Notes: generated by a model from the letters alone, not told the origin. Positions 1-6,103 are shown, numbered from the stretch's first letter. The stretch: 7,330 nucleotides of DNA from an uncultured Collinsella sp. (GCA_958431945.1 CAUASQ010000082.1:1-7330); one strand, 5' to 3'. Translations and numbers: made by a program.

Positions 1-1113
1 CGCCTGGCCCAGACGAGCGAGCGCCTGCGTTCGCTGAAGGGCCGCGTGCCCGACCTTGAGCATCGTCTTGAGGGCATCGACCGTCGTATCCGCGGAACAC
101 GCCAGGCTTCGCGCTCGCTCGAGCTGCTGCGCCTGCGCGTCGACCCCATGCACGAACGCTATTCTGCCCTGTTGGAACGCGCATCGGATTGGGCAGCGCG
201 CCTGCGTGACCAGGCCTCTCTGGAAGAGGCGGACTCCGCTTCGCTCAAGAAGACCATCGAGGATGCCAAGGCCGAGGTTGCCCGCGCTAAGGAGCGGGTC
301 GATACCGCCACTGCCACGCAAAACGAGTTCAAGGTCGCACGCGGCAAGCTTGAGGTGCAGGTAGAGGCCGCCATTAAGGCCATTACCGCCGATGGCACCA
401 CAGTGCTCGAGGAAGCGCTCATGCTTCCTGCTCCCACCGACCGCGACGCCGCCGAGCGGGAGCTCAACCAGCTCGTGCGTCATATCAACAATCTGGGCCC
501 CGTGAACCAGGTTGCCATGGAGGAGTACGAGCAGCTCAAGCGCCGCGCCGACTACATCGAGGACCAGCTGGCCGATCTGGAGAGCGCGCGCAAGGCGCTC
601 ACCAAGATCACAGTGGCCATTGATCGTAAGATGCGCAAGGCGTTTCTGGTGACGTTTGAGAAGGTCGACGCAAACTTCCGCGAGATCTTCGCCATGCTGT
701 TCCCGGGTGGCCAGGCTCATCTTGAGATGACCGATCCCGAGCATCCTGCCGAGACGGGCATTGAGGTTGTGGCGCAGCCGCGCGGCAAGCGCATTACTAA
801 GATGATGCTCATGTCGGGTGGCGAGAAGAGTCTGACGGCGCTCGCCCTGCTCTTTGCCGTGTACCGCACGCGCACGGTGCCGTTCTATGTGCTTGACGAG
901 GTCGAGGCGGCGCTTGATGACGCCAATCTGTCCAAGCTCATCGGAGCCCTCGATGTGCTGCGTTCCGATACACAGCTCTTGGTCATTTCGCATCAGCGCC
1001 GTACTATGGAGGACGCTGACGTTCTCTATGGCGTCTCGATGCAAGCCGACGGCGTCAGCCGCGTCGTCTCGCAAAAACTCGATCGCGAAACCGGAAAGGT
1101 CGTGAATGCATAA
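1..1113 (+). CDS. smc: Chromosome segregation protein SMC, C-terminal part (5' end outside window)
   Basis: This is the C-terminal 370 residues of the SMC ATPase, which compacts and helps segregate the chromosome as a dimer with ScpA/ScpB. The frame is open from base 1, so the gene begins upstream; a GTG at 46 lies inside the coiled coil and is not a start. The first two thirds is charged, heptad-rich sequence (returning arm of the coiled coil). The C-terminal head lobe follows: the ABC signature LMSGGEKS at 808-831, Walker B FYVLDE at 883-900 with its catalytic Asp-Glu, the D-loop ALDD just after, and the switch histidine in VISHQRR near 984-1004. The signature has Met where LLSGGEK is common. 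The TAA stop overlaps the ftsY ATG by one base (TAATG), so the genes are probably cotranscribed and translationally coupled. Identification is secure. Confidence 0.96.
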   Translation, partial: RLAQTSERLRSLKGRVPDLEHRLEGIDRRIRGTRQASRSLELLRLRVDPMHERYSALLERASDWAARLRDQASLEEADSASLKKTIEDAKAEVARAKERVDTATATQNEFKVARGKLEVQVEAAIKAITADGTTVLEEALMLPAPTDRDAAERELNQLVRHINNLGPVNQVAMEEYEQLKRRADYIEDQLADLESARKALTKITVAIDRKMRKAFLVTFEKVDANFREIFAMLFPGGQAHLEMTDPEHPAETGIEVVAQPRGKRITKMMLMSGGEKSLTALALLFAVYRTRTVPFYVLDEVEAALDDANLSKLIGALDVLRSDTQLLVISHQRRTMEDADVLYGVSMQADGVSRVVSQKLDRETGKVVNA

Positions 1114-2030
1114 TGGGATTCTTTGACGCACTCTCGCGCGGACTTGAGCGCAGCCGCGAGGCCCTTAACGAGGTCTTCTACTTTGGCGGTGAGGTCGACG
1201 AGGATTTTTGGGAGGACCTTGAGGACACCCTCGTCATGGGTGACATGGGTGCCGAGGTCGCTATTCAGGTCTCCGATGACCTGCGCGATGCTGCTGCCAA
1301 GAAGAACCTTAAGACCGCCCCGCAGCTTCGCCGCGCTCTGGCCGAGCAGCTCGAGGGCCATTTTGTGCCTGTTGAGCGTGATCCGTTTTCCGATACGCCG
1401 AGCTGCGTGCTGTTTGTGGGCATCAACGGCGCCGGCAAGACCACAACGGTCGGCAAGATTGCGAGCGCCATGGCTGCCCGCGGCAAGAACGTTGTGATCG
1501 GTTCGGCCGACACCTTCCGCGCCGCCGCCATCGAGCAGCTCGATGTGTGGGGCCAGCGTGCCGGCGTACCGGTTATTAAGCGTGACCGCGGCTCCGATCC
1601 GGCGAGCGTGTGCTATGACGTGCTCGACGAGGCCGATAAGCGCGGCAGCGACCTGGTGCTCATCGATACCGCCGGCCGTCTGCACACAAGCCCCGAGCTC
1701 ATGCGCGAGCTTGCCAAAGTGGTCAACGTGACGCGTAAGCGCGCCGCCAATATGGCTGCCGGCCCCATGCCTGTCTCGGTCGTCCTCGTAATCGATGCCG
1801 CGACGGGCCAAAACGGTCTGAACCAGGCGCTCGAGTTTAATGAGGCGCTTGGCCTGGACGGTATTATCATGACAAAGCTCGACGGCACGGCTAAGGGCGG
1901 CATCGCCATGGCCGTGGCCGAGAAGCTCAAGCTCCCGATCCTTCGCATCGGCGTGGGCGAGCAGGTCGATGACCTGCAGGAGTTTAACGCCAAAGATTTC
2001 TGCCGCGCCCTGGTGGGCGAGTCCAATTAA
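1113..2030 (+). CDS. ftsY: Signal recognition particle receptor FtsY (SRP GTPase)
   Basis: FtsY is the membrane-associated receptor that docks SRP-bound ribosomes to the Sec translocon by forming a GTP-dependent heterodimer with Ffh. The 305-residue protein is essentially an NG domain. It has an N-terminal amphipathic stretch and helical bundle (about 1-90), P-loop GINGAGKT (103-110), DTFR (133-136), DTAGR (185-189), the guanine-specificity motif TKLD (254-257), and GVGE (280-283). The long acidic A domain of the E. coli protein is absent, leaving a short N-terminus beginning MGFFDAL that could serve as the membrane-targeting helix. The ATG overlaps the smc stop by one base. Only a distant AAAGG (1095-1099, 13 bases away) could act as ribosome-binding site, so reinitiation after smc is the likely mode. 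It sits directly before its partner gene ffh. Confidence 0.97.
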   Translation: MGFFDALSRGLERSREALNEVFYFGGEVDEDFWEDLEDTLVMGDMGAEVAIQVSDDLRDAAAKKNLKTAPQLRRALAEQLEGHFVPVERDPFSDTPSCVLFVGINGAGKTTTVGKIASAMAARGKNVVIGSADTFRAAAIEQLDVWGQRAGVPVIKRDRGSDPASVCYDVLDEADKRGSDLVLIDTAGRLHTSPELMRELAKVVNVTRKRAANMAAGPMPVSVVLVIDAATGQNGLNQALEFNEALGLDGIIMTKLDGTAKGGIAMAVAEKLKLPILRIGVGEQVDDLQEFNAKDFCRALVGESN

Positions 2031-2040
2031 GGAGTGACTA

Positions 2041-3516
2041 GTGTTTGATTCTCTGAGCGATCGCCTCAACGACACATTTGACCGCCTGCGCGGCAAGGGT
2101 AAGCTGACCGAGGCCGATATCACCTCGGCCATGCGCGACATTCGCATGGCGCTGCTCGAGGCCGACGTTAACTTTAAGGTCGTTAAGGAGTTCGTTGCTA
2201 AGACCAAGGAGCGCTGCATGACCGCCGAGGTCATGGAGTCGCTGTCGCCGGCGCAAAACGTCGTCAAGATTGTGCTCGACGAGCTCACCGAGATGCTCGG
2301 CTCCACCGAGAGCAAGCTCGTTTTTAGTAACCGCATTCCTAATGTCATCATGCTCGTGGGCCTGCAGGGCTCCGGTAAGACCACGGCTGCCGTAAAGCTT
2401 GCCTACCTGCTCAAGAAGCAGGGCCGCTCGCCGCTGCTCGCCGCGTGCGACGTCTACCGTCCCGCTGCTGCCGATCAGCTTGCCACGCTCGGTGGCGAGA
2501 TCGGCGTGCCGGTCTTCCGCGGCGACGGTGCGCACCCGGTCGACATCGCCAAGGGCGCCATCCAGGAGGCCGTCGACCACCTTCGTGACGTGGTGATCGT
2601 CGATACCGCCGGTCGTCTTCAGATCGACGAGCAGATGATGCAGGAGGCCGTCGACATCAAGAAGGCCGTCAAGCCCGACCAGGTGCTGATGGTCGTCGAC
2701 GCCATGACCGGCCAGGATATCGTCAACGTGGTCTCGACGTTTGCCGAGCGCACCGACTTTGATGGTGTGATTATCTCCAAGCTCGACGGTGACGCCCGTG
2801 GCGGTGGCGCGCTTTCGGTGCGTCAGGTGACCGGCAAGCCCATCAAGTTTGTGAGCATGGGCGAGAAACCCGATTCGCTTGAGCCGTTCTATCCCGATCG
2901 CATGGCCAAGCGAATCTTGGGCATGGGCGACGTTGTCGGCATCATCGAGAAGGCCCAGGAGGCCGCCGATGCCGAACAGCTCGAGGCTGCCGAGCGCATG
3001 CTGCGCGAGGGCTTTACCATGAATGACATGCTCGACCAGATGAAAGCCGTCAAAAAGATGGGCGGCATGAAGGGTATCCTGGGCATGCTCCCCGGTGGCC
3101 AGCGCGCGCTCAACCAGATGGGCGGTAACCTGGACGAGGGCATCTTCGACAAGAACGAGGCCATCATCATGTCGATGACCAAGGAGGAGCGTCTGCGTCC
3201 CTCCATCATCAACGGCCAGCGTCGCGCGCGTATCGCCAAGGGCGCCGGTGTGACCCCCACCGAGGTCAATAGCCTTATGAAGCAGTGGGGCGAGATGAAC
3301 AAGATGATGGGCCGCATGCGCACGATGGCCAATCAGGCACAGGCCGGCGGCAAGAAGGGCAAAAAGGGCAAGAAGGGCAAGAAGATGCGCATGCCCAATA
3401 TCCCTGGGCTGGACGCTATGGGTCTGGGCGGCATGGGCGGCCTGGGTACGGGCGGTCCCAAGTCTGATATGGAGCTGCTGCGCCAGATGGAAGCGCAGAT
3501 GCGCAATAAGAAATAG
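2041..3516 (+). CDS. ffh: Signal recognition particle protein Ffh (SRP54)
   Basis: Ffh is the protein subunit of bacterial SRP: it binds 4.5S/SRP RNA and signal sequences emerging from the ribosome, then pairs with FtsY. The 491 residues show an N domain (1-95), and a G domain with GLQGSGKT (107-114), DVYRPAA (137-143), DTAGR (188-192) and SKLD (246-249). A methionine-rich M domain follows (about 300-430). Its RNA-binding helix-turn-helix reads INGQRRARIAKGAG (390-403), where SRR and GSG are usual. A Lys-Gly run made of four GKK units (437-448) and a Gly/Met-rich tail end the protein. The start is GTG, chosen because AAGGAG (2029-2034) lies 6 bases upstream and overlaps the ftsY stop codon, implying coupling. 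It is the last gene before the hairpin at 3541-3574. Confidence 0.97.
   Translation: MFDSLSDRLNDTFDRLRGKGKLTEADITSAMRDIRMALLEADVNFKVVKEFVAKTKERCMTAEVMESLSPAQNVVKIVLDELTEMLGSTESKLVFSNRIPNVIMLVGLQGSGKTTAAVKLAYLLKKQGRSPLLAACDVYRPAAADQLATLGGEIGVPVFRGDGAHPVDIAKGAIQEAVDHLRDVVIVDTAGRLQIDEQMMQEAVDIKKAVKPDQVLMVVDAMTGQDIVNVVSTFAERTDFDGVIISKLDGDARGGGALSVRQVTGKPIKFVSMGEKPDSLEPFYPDRMAKRILGMGDVVGIIEKAQEAADAEQLEAAERMLREGFTMNDMLDQMKAVKKMGGMKGILGMLPGGQRALNQMGGNLDEGIFDKNEAIIMSMTKEERLRPSIINGQRRARIAKGAGVTPTEVNSLMKQWGEMNKMMGRMRTMANQAQAGGKKGKKGKKGKKMRMPNIPGLDAMGLGGMGGLGTGGPKSDMELLRQMEAQMRNKK
3349..3384 (+). repeat. Four tandem 9-base repeats in ffh encoding (Gly-Lys-Lys)4
   Basis: Four consecutive copies of GGCAAGAAG (the second copy is GGCAAAAAG) encode residues 437-448 of Ffh. 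Copy number can change by slippage without shifting the frame. Basic C-terminal extensions occur on many SRP54 proteins and probably contact RNA; that role here is inference. Confidence 0.8.
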
Positions 3517-3540
3517 GGCTGTAATTCCAGCTTGATATGG

Positions 3541-3574
3541 CAAAGGCCACTCGGAAGCTACCGGGTGGCCTTTG
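3541..3574 (+). terminator. Intrinsic terminator of the smc-ftsY-ffh run
   Basis: A 14-base-pair stem (3541-3554 with 3561-3574, one G-U pair) closes a 6-base loop, AAGCTA. The outer ten pairs, CAAAGGCCAC with GTGGCCTTTG, are perfect. T-rich but interrupted sequence (TTGTTGGCTTTG) follows on the plus strand, 24 bases after the ffh stop. The gene on the other side converges on this site. The same stem could terminate that transcript too, but the minus-strand exit has no T run, so it is best read as the ffh terminator. Confidence 0.85.
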
Positions 3575-3636
3575 TTGTTGGCTTTGATAGTTGGGCTGCG
3601 TTCAGCGTCGCGCCCCGAGCTCGCGGTGCCGTGCCG

Positions 3637-4401
3637 TTAGTGGCAGCCGCAGCCCTCGTGGCCCTCGGGCTCGTGATGGCCGTGGCAGCTGCAGGACTCG
3701 CCATGTTCGTGGGCGTGGTCGTGGTCATGGCCGTGGCAGCTGCACGTGGCCTCGCCGTTTTGTGCGAGCGTTCCGGCGATAAGGGCCTCGACACAAGCGT
3801 CGCAGCTGCCCTGAGCTCCTGCGTACACCGTGATGCCGGCTTGGGCAAGCGCGTTGATAGCGCCACCGCCGATGGCGCCGCAGATGAGCGTGTCCACGCC
3901 ACCGTTGGCGAGCAGGCCCGCAAGGGCACCGTGACCGGTGCCGTCGGTGCCCACGACCTGCTCGTTGAGTACCTTGCCATCCTGAATGTCGTAGATCTTG
4001 AACTGCTCGCTGCGGCCAAAGTGCATAAAGATGTTGCCGTTGTCGTACGTGGTTGCCACCCTCATGGTGTCGACCTCCTTTGCTGGCCATGCGGCCGTCG
4101 TTGCGGTGATGGGGGAGTACGCGATATTGCCGCCCTCGATGACGAGCGCCCGCCCGTTGACCAGCGCGTTTGCCACCTTGCGATGTGCGCGGCTGCAGAT
4201 GGCCGCCACGGTGGCGCGGGCGATGCCCATGTGCTGGGCGACGGCCTCCTGATTGAGGCCTTCCAGGTCGCACAGGCGCAGTACTTCGAGCTCATCGACC
4301 GTCATCTCGATGGCGTCTCCGCTGGCAAGGCCGTCGGGGGTAAAGCCGCGATATTCGGGGATGATCCCAACACGGCGTAATTTTTCGCGTCTTCCTGCCA
4401 T
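3637..4401 (-). CDS. DUF134 HTH / NifX-NifB-type domain fusion with Cys-His-rich tail
   Basis: This 254-residue protein has three parts. Residues 1-112 match the DUF134/UPF0251 family of predicted DNA-binding proteins: a basic start MAGRREKLRRV, IPEYRGF, then a sigma-region-4-like helix-turn-helix at about 36-75 (DELEVLRL, NQEAVAQHMGIARATV). Residues 113-213 match the NifX/NifB dinitrogenase iron-molybdenum cofactor fold (MRVATTYDNG, HFGRSEQFKIYDI, then GAIGGGAINAL and CDACVEAL). Residues 220-254 are a tail with 6 Cys and 11 His containing two CSCHGH units. The start is ATG 4401, because family members begin at this basic motif and GGAGAG (4411-4406) precedes it; the frame stays open upstream to 4473 without support. 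Proteins of these two families are often encoded side by side elsewhere. A transcriptional regulator sensing or handling metal or a metal cofactor is plausible, but the true function is unknown. No other nif gene is visible. Confidence 0.88.
   Translation of the reverse strand: MAGRREKLRRVGIIPEYRGFTPDGLASGDAIEMTVDELEVLRLCDLEGLNQEAVAQHMGIARATVAAICSRAHRKVANALVNGRALVIEGGNIAYSPITATTAAWPAKEVDTMRVATTYDNGNIFMHFGRSEQFKIYDIQDGKVLNEQVVGTDGTGHGALAGLLANGGVDTLICGAIGGGAINALAQAGITVYAGAQGSCDACVEALIAGTLAQNGEATCSCHGHDHDHAHEHGESCSCHGHHEPEGHEGCGCH
3676..3744 (-). repeat. Pair of 18-base direct repeats encoding CSCHGH in the Cys/His tail
   Basis: Identical 18-base copies lie at 3676-3693 and 3727-3744, exactly 51 bases (17 codons) apart and in frame. 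On the minus strand each encodes Cys-Ser-Cys-His-Gly-His, at residues 220-225 and 237-242. The period fits a 17-residue internal duplication of a metal-binding unit, whose intervening residues have since diverged. Confidence 0.85.
4073..4080 (-). promoter_or_regulatory. Internal Shine-Dalgarno AAGGAGGT before an in-frame ATG (4065) at the NifX domain
   Basis: On the minus strand AAGGAGGT (4080-4073) matches the anti-Shine-Dalgarno sequence over eight bases. The GGAGG core lies 8 bases before an in-frame ATG at 4065-4063, codon 113 of the fusion gene. That codon is the first residue of the NifX-type domain (MRVATTYDNG). It is a better ribosome-binding site than the one at the gene's own start. 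Translation from here would give a 142-residue NifX-like protein carrying the Cys/His tail but no DNA-binding domain. Confidence 0.7.
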
Positions 4402-4414
4402 ACTCTCTCCAAAT

Positions 4415-4428
4415 CTGACATATGTCAG
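4415..4428. promoter_or_regulatory. Perfect 14-base palindrome, proximal operator-like site
   Basis: CTGACATATGTCAG equals its own reverse complement. It lies 13 bases upstream of the DUF134-NifX start codon and just past the predicted -10, so it would cover the transcription start. A bound protein there would block initiation. Which protein binds is not known; the product of the adjacent gene is the obvious candidate. Confidence 0.65.
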
Positions 4429-4432
4429 TAAT

Positions 4433-4460
4433 AGGATAGCGTGTATGCGGTTCCGCGCAA
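4433..4460 (-). promoter_or_regulatory. Candidate sigma-70-type promoter of the DUF134-NifX gene
   Basis: On the minus strand a TTGCGC -35 (4460-4455) and a TATCCT -10 (4438-4433) are separated by 16 bases. They sit between the two operator-like sites. Both hexamers are imperfect, so this is tentative. The next best pair, with TTGAAT at 4491-4486, lacks a convincing -10. Confidence 0.45.
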
Positions 4461-4466
4461 GCTTTT

Positions 4467-4480
4467 TTAGCATATGTCAG
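4467..4480. promoter_or_regulatory. Distal imperfect copy of the operator-like site
   Basis: TTAGCATATGTCAG agrees with the proximal palindrome at 11 of 14 positions; the CATATGTCAG half is intact and the other half is degraded. It starts 52 bases from the proximal copy, close to five helical turns, and lies upstream of the predicted -35. A protein bound at both sites could make contact on the same face of the DNA. Confidence 0.5.
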
Positions 4481-4547
4481 AAATTCAAAGTTGTTACGTC
4501 TGCGATTGTGGGGGTGCTGGCTGCCGCGCATTGCGTGTGCCGACCCA

Positions 4548-4565
4548 AGTGTCCAATCCGACACT
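4548..4565. promoter_or_regulatory. Inverted repeat AGTGTC-N6-GACACT over the thyA -35 region
   Basis: Two perfect 6-base arms flank the 6-base spacer CAATCC. The element covers the place where the thyA -35 should be and differs in sequence from the CTGACATATGTCAG sites nearby. It could be an operator for a separate regulator, or a chance palindrome; 6-base arms are only modest evidence. Confidence 0.35.
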
Positions 4566-4577
4566 GCGCGCCTGGGA

Positions 4578-4583
4578 TACAAT
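4578..4583 (+). promoter_or_regulatory. Probable -10 element of the thyA-folA promoter
   Basis: TACAAT lies 34 bases before the thyA ATG and differs from TATAAT at one base. No good -35 is present 16-18 bases upstream, where the sequence is AATCCG and falls within the inverted repeat. The promoter may therefore need an activator, or the call may be wrong. Confidence 0.45.
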
Positions 4584-4617
4584 GAATCTCGCTTATAGGC
4601 GACTGACAGGAGGGTCA

Positions 4618-5466
4618 ATGAGCAAAGCTGATCAACAGTTTGTAACCATGTGCCGCGATATTCTGGACCATGGCACCACCACCGAGGGCCAAAAGGTCCG
4701 TCCGGTGTGGGAGGACGGCACCCCTGCCTATACCATTAAAAACTTTGGCGTTACGGCACTCTACGACCTGCGCGAGGAGTTTCCGGCGCTTACCCTGCGT
4801 CGTACGGCCCTCAAATCTGCCATGGATGAGATCCTATGGATCTATCAAAAGAAGTCCAATAACGTGCATGACCTCAACAGCCATATTTGGGATGAGTGGG
4901 CCGACGAGACCGGCTCCATCGGCAAGGCCTACGGGTATCAGATTGGGCAGAAGAGCCATTATGCCGAGGGCGATTTCGACCAGATGGACCGCGTTCTGTA
5001 CGACCTTAAGAACACGCCGTACAGCCGCCGCATTATGACGAATACCTATGTGTTTAGCGACCTGTCCGAGATGCACCTGTATCCGTGCGCCTACAGCGTG
5101 ACGTATAACGTGACGCAGCGCCCGCAGGATGACAAACCGACGCTCAACATGATTCTCAACCAGCGCAGCCAGGACATTTTGGCCGCGAACAACTGGAATG
5201 TGTGCCAGTACGCCATCTTGCTGATGATGGTCGCGCAATCGGTCGATATGATTCCCGGCGAGCTGCTGCATGTGATCGCCGATGCCCACATTTACGACCG
5301 TCATGTCGATATCGTCCGCGAGCTTATCGAGCGTCCGCAGTTTGCCGCGCCTAAGGTAACGCTTAACCCCGATGTACATGACTTCTATGCGTTTACGACC
5401 GATGATCTGATCGTCGAGGGCTATGAGCACGGCCCGCAGGTCAAGAACATCCCCATTGCGGTGTAG
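4618..5466 (+). CDS. thyA: Thymidylate synthase ThyA
   Basis: ThyA converts dUMP to dTMP using methylene-tetrahydrofolate as both carbon donor and reductant, releasing dihydrofolate. The 282 residues show the family landmarks in order: HIWDEWAD (89-96), the phosphate-binding arginines in PYSRRIM (134-140), catalytic Cys157 in LYPCAYS, NQRSQD (181-186), the substrate-binding Asn in NNWN (191-194), and DAHIYDRH (222-229). Cys157 is followed by Ala where many ThyA proteins have His. The start is ATG 4618, with AGGAGG at 4608-4613. The frame is open back to 4474, but that stretch contains the promoter and is not family-like. It is first in a two-gene operon with folA, which recycles its dihydrofolate product. 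ThyA rather than flavin-dependent ThyX is clear from the motifs. Confidence 0.96.
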   Translation: MSKADQQFVTMCRDILDHGTTTEGQKVRPVWEDGTPAYTIKNFGVTALYDLREEFPALTLRRTALKSAMDEILWIYQKKSNNVHDLNSHIWDEWADETGSIGKAYGYQIGQKSHYAEGDFDQMDRVLYDLKNTPYSRRIMTNTYVFSDLSEMHLYPCAYSVTYNVTQRPQDDKPTLNMILNQRSQDILAANNWNVCQYAILLMMVAQSVDMIPGELLHVIADAHIYDRHVDIVRELIERPQFAAPKVTLNPDVHDFYAFTTDDLIVEGYEHGPQVKNIPIAV

Positions 5467-5475
5467 GTGACGCGC

Positions 5476-5994
5476 ATGACGTGTAAGCTTTCCGCCATTG
5501 TCGCCGTGTGTGACGATTGGGGCATTGGGTGCGAGGGTGACATGGTCGTGTCTAATCGCGCCGACATGCGTTATTTTGTGGCGCGCACCAAAGGCTGCCC
5601 GGTCATTATGGGACGCAAGACGCTGCTGAGTTTTCCCGGCGGGCGTCCGCTCAAGAACCGTCGTAATATCGTGCTCACGCGCGATGAGGACTTTGCTGCC
5701 GAAGGTGTCGACGTGGTGCATAGTATCGGCGAGGCGCTCGCCGCGGTTGCCGATGAGCCCGTTGCCTGGGTGATCGGCGGCGGCGATGTCTATCGGCAGT
5801 TTTTGCCGTACTGCGTGGAGGCCGAGGTCACGCATAACCACTGCGTCCATCCCGTGGACACGTACTTTCCCGACTTGGACGCCGATCCCGCGTGGGAAGT
5901 TGCGCGGCGCGAAGGGGTTGCCACGATTGCCGCGGGCGAGGGTGACGAAGGCCTCGATTATGAGTTCGTGACGTATCGTCGCATTGAGGCGTAA
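5476..5994 (+). CDS. folA: Dihydrofolate reductase with a variant Met20 loop
   Basis: DHFR reduces dihydrofolate to tetrahydrofolate with NADPH, completing the cycle begun by ThyA encoded just upstream. The 172 residues are of normal length. Family features are LSAIVAV (5-11), the catalytic acid Asp30 in RADMRYF, VIMGRKT (43-49) and GGRPLKNRRNIVLTR (55-69) with the NADPH-binding arginines, VIGGGDVYRQFLP (99-111), and the conserved Thr119 in VTHNH. An ungapped alignment with E. coli DHFR puts Val24-Val25 where Pro21-Trp22 normally stand. ATG 5476 was chosen because AGGTG (5465-5469) is suitably placed. An in-frame GTG directly after the thyA stop (5467) would add three residues and cannot be excluded. 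The gap to thyA is 9 bases, so the two are surely cotranscribed. Confidence 0.93.
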   Translation: MTCKLSAIVAVCDDWGIGCEGDMVVSNRADMRYFVARTKGCPVIMGRKTLLSFPGGRPLKNRRNIVLTRDEDFAAEGVDVVHSIGEALAAVADEPVAWVIGGGDVYRQFLPYCVEAEVTHNHCVHPVDTYFPDLDADPAWEVARREGVATIAAGEGDEGLDYEFVTYRRIEA

Positions 5995-6036
5995 ATCTCC
6001 TATTTGCCCACGGTATTATCGGGTTGGAATGATTGA

Positions 6037-6059
6037 GGGGCGGCGCTTGGCGTCGCCTC
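6037..6059 (+). terminator. Possible weak terminator of thyA-folA
   Basis: A stem of about nine pairs including two G-U pairs (6037-6045 with 6051-6059) encloses the 5-base loop CTTGG, 42 bases after the folA stop. Only GTTTGATAT follows, a poor T tract, so termination may be partial and the methyltransferase gene could also receive read-through. Confidence 0.4.
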
Positions 6060-6103
6060 GTTTGATATAGATGCTGCTGTAAGAAGGGTGCGGGCTGGCT
6101 ACT

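Noticed and set aside
1026..2384. A 452-codon minus-strand open frame opposite ftsY and part of ffh
   Set aside because: It is an antisense shadow spanning two clear genes, with no family resemblance.
2038..3543. A 501-codon open frame on the minus strand opposite the whole of ffh
   Set aside because: It mirrors the codon bias of ffh in high-GC DNA. Its translation is His/Leu/Ala-rich low-complexity sequence with no recognisable motif, while ffh is unambiguous.
3532..4380. A 282-codon plus-strand open frame opposite the DUF134-NifX gene
   Set aside because: It starts inside the terminator hairpin and has Val/Ala-rich sequence without motifs. The minus-strand protein has two recognisable domains and a ribosome-binding site.
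4463..4468. A run of six T on the plus strand suggesting a terminator in the divergent region
   Set aside because: The only adjacent stem is GCGG/CCGC with a two-base loop, and no plus-strand transcript is expected there.
4402..4473. A 24-residue N-terminal extension of the DUF134-NifX protein
   Set aside because: It would be translated through the predicted promoter and operator sites and has no ribosome-binding site. DUF134 proteins start at the basic motif present at 4401.
4603..4608. A further CTGACA half-site just before the thyA Shine-Dalgarno
   Set aside because: It is a lone 6-base match with no second half, expected by chance.
4474..4617. A 48-codon N-terminal extension of ThyA
   Set aside because: The stretch contains the probable promoter and an inverted repeat. 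The ATG at 4618 has AGGAGG in front of it and matches where the family begins.
4834..5850. A long minus-strand open frame opposite thyA and folA
   Set aside because: It is a shadow of two secure genes and lacks motifs.
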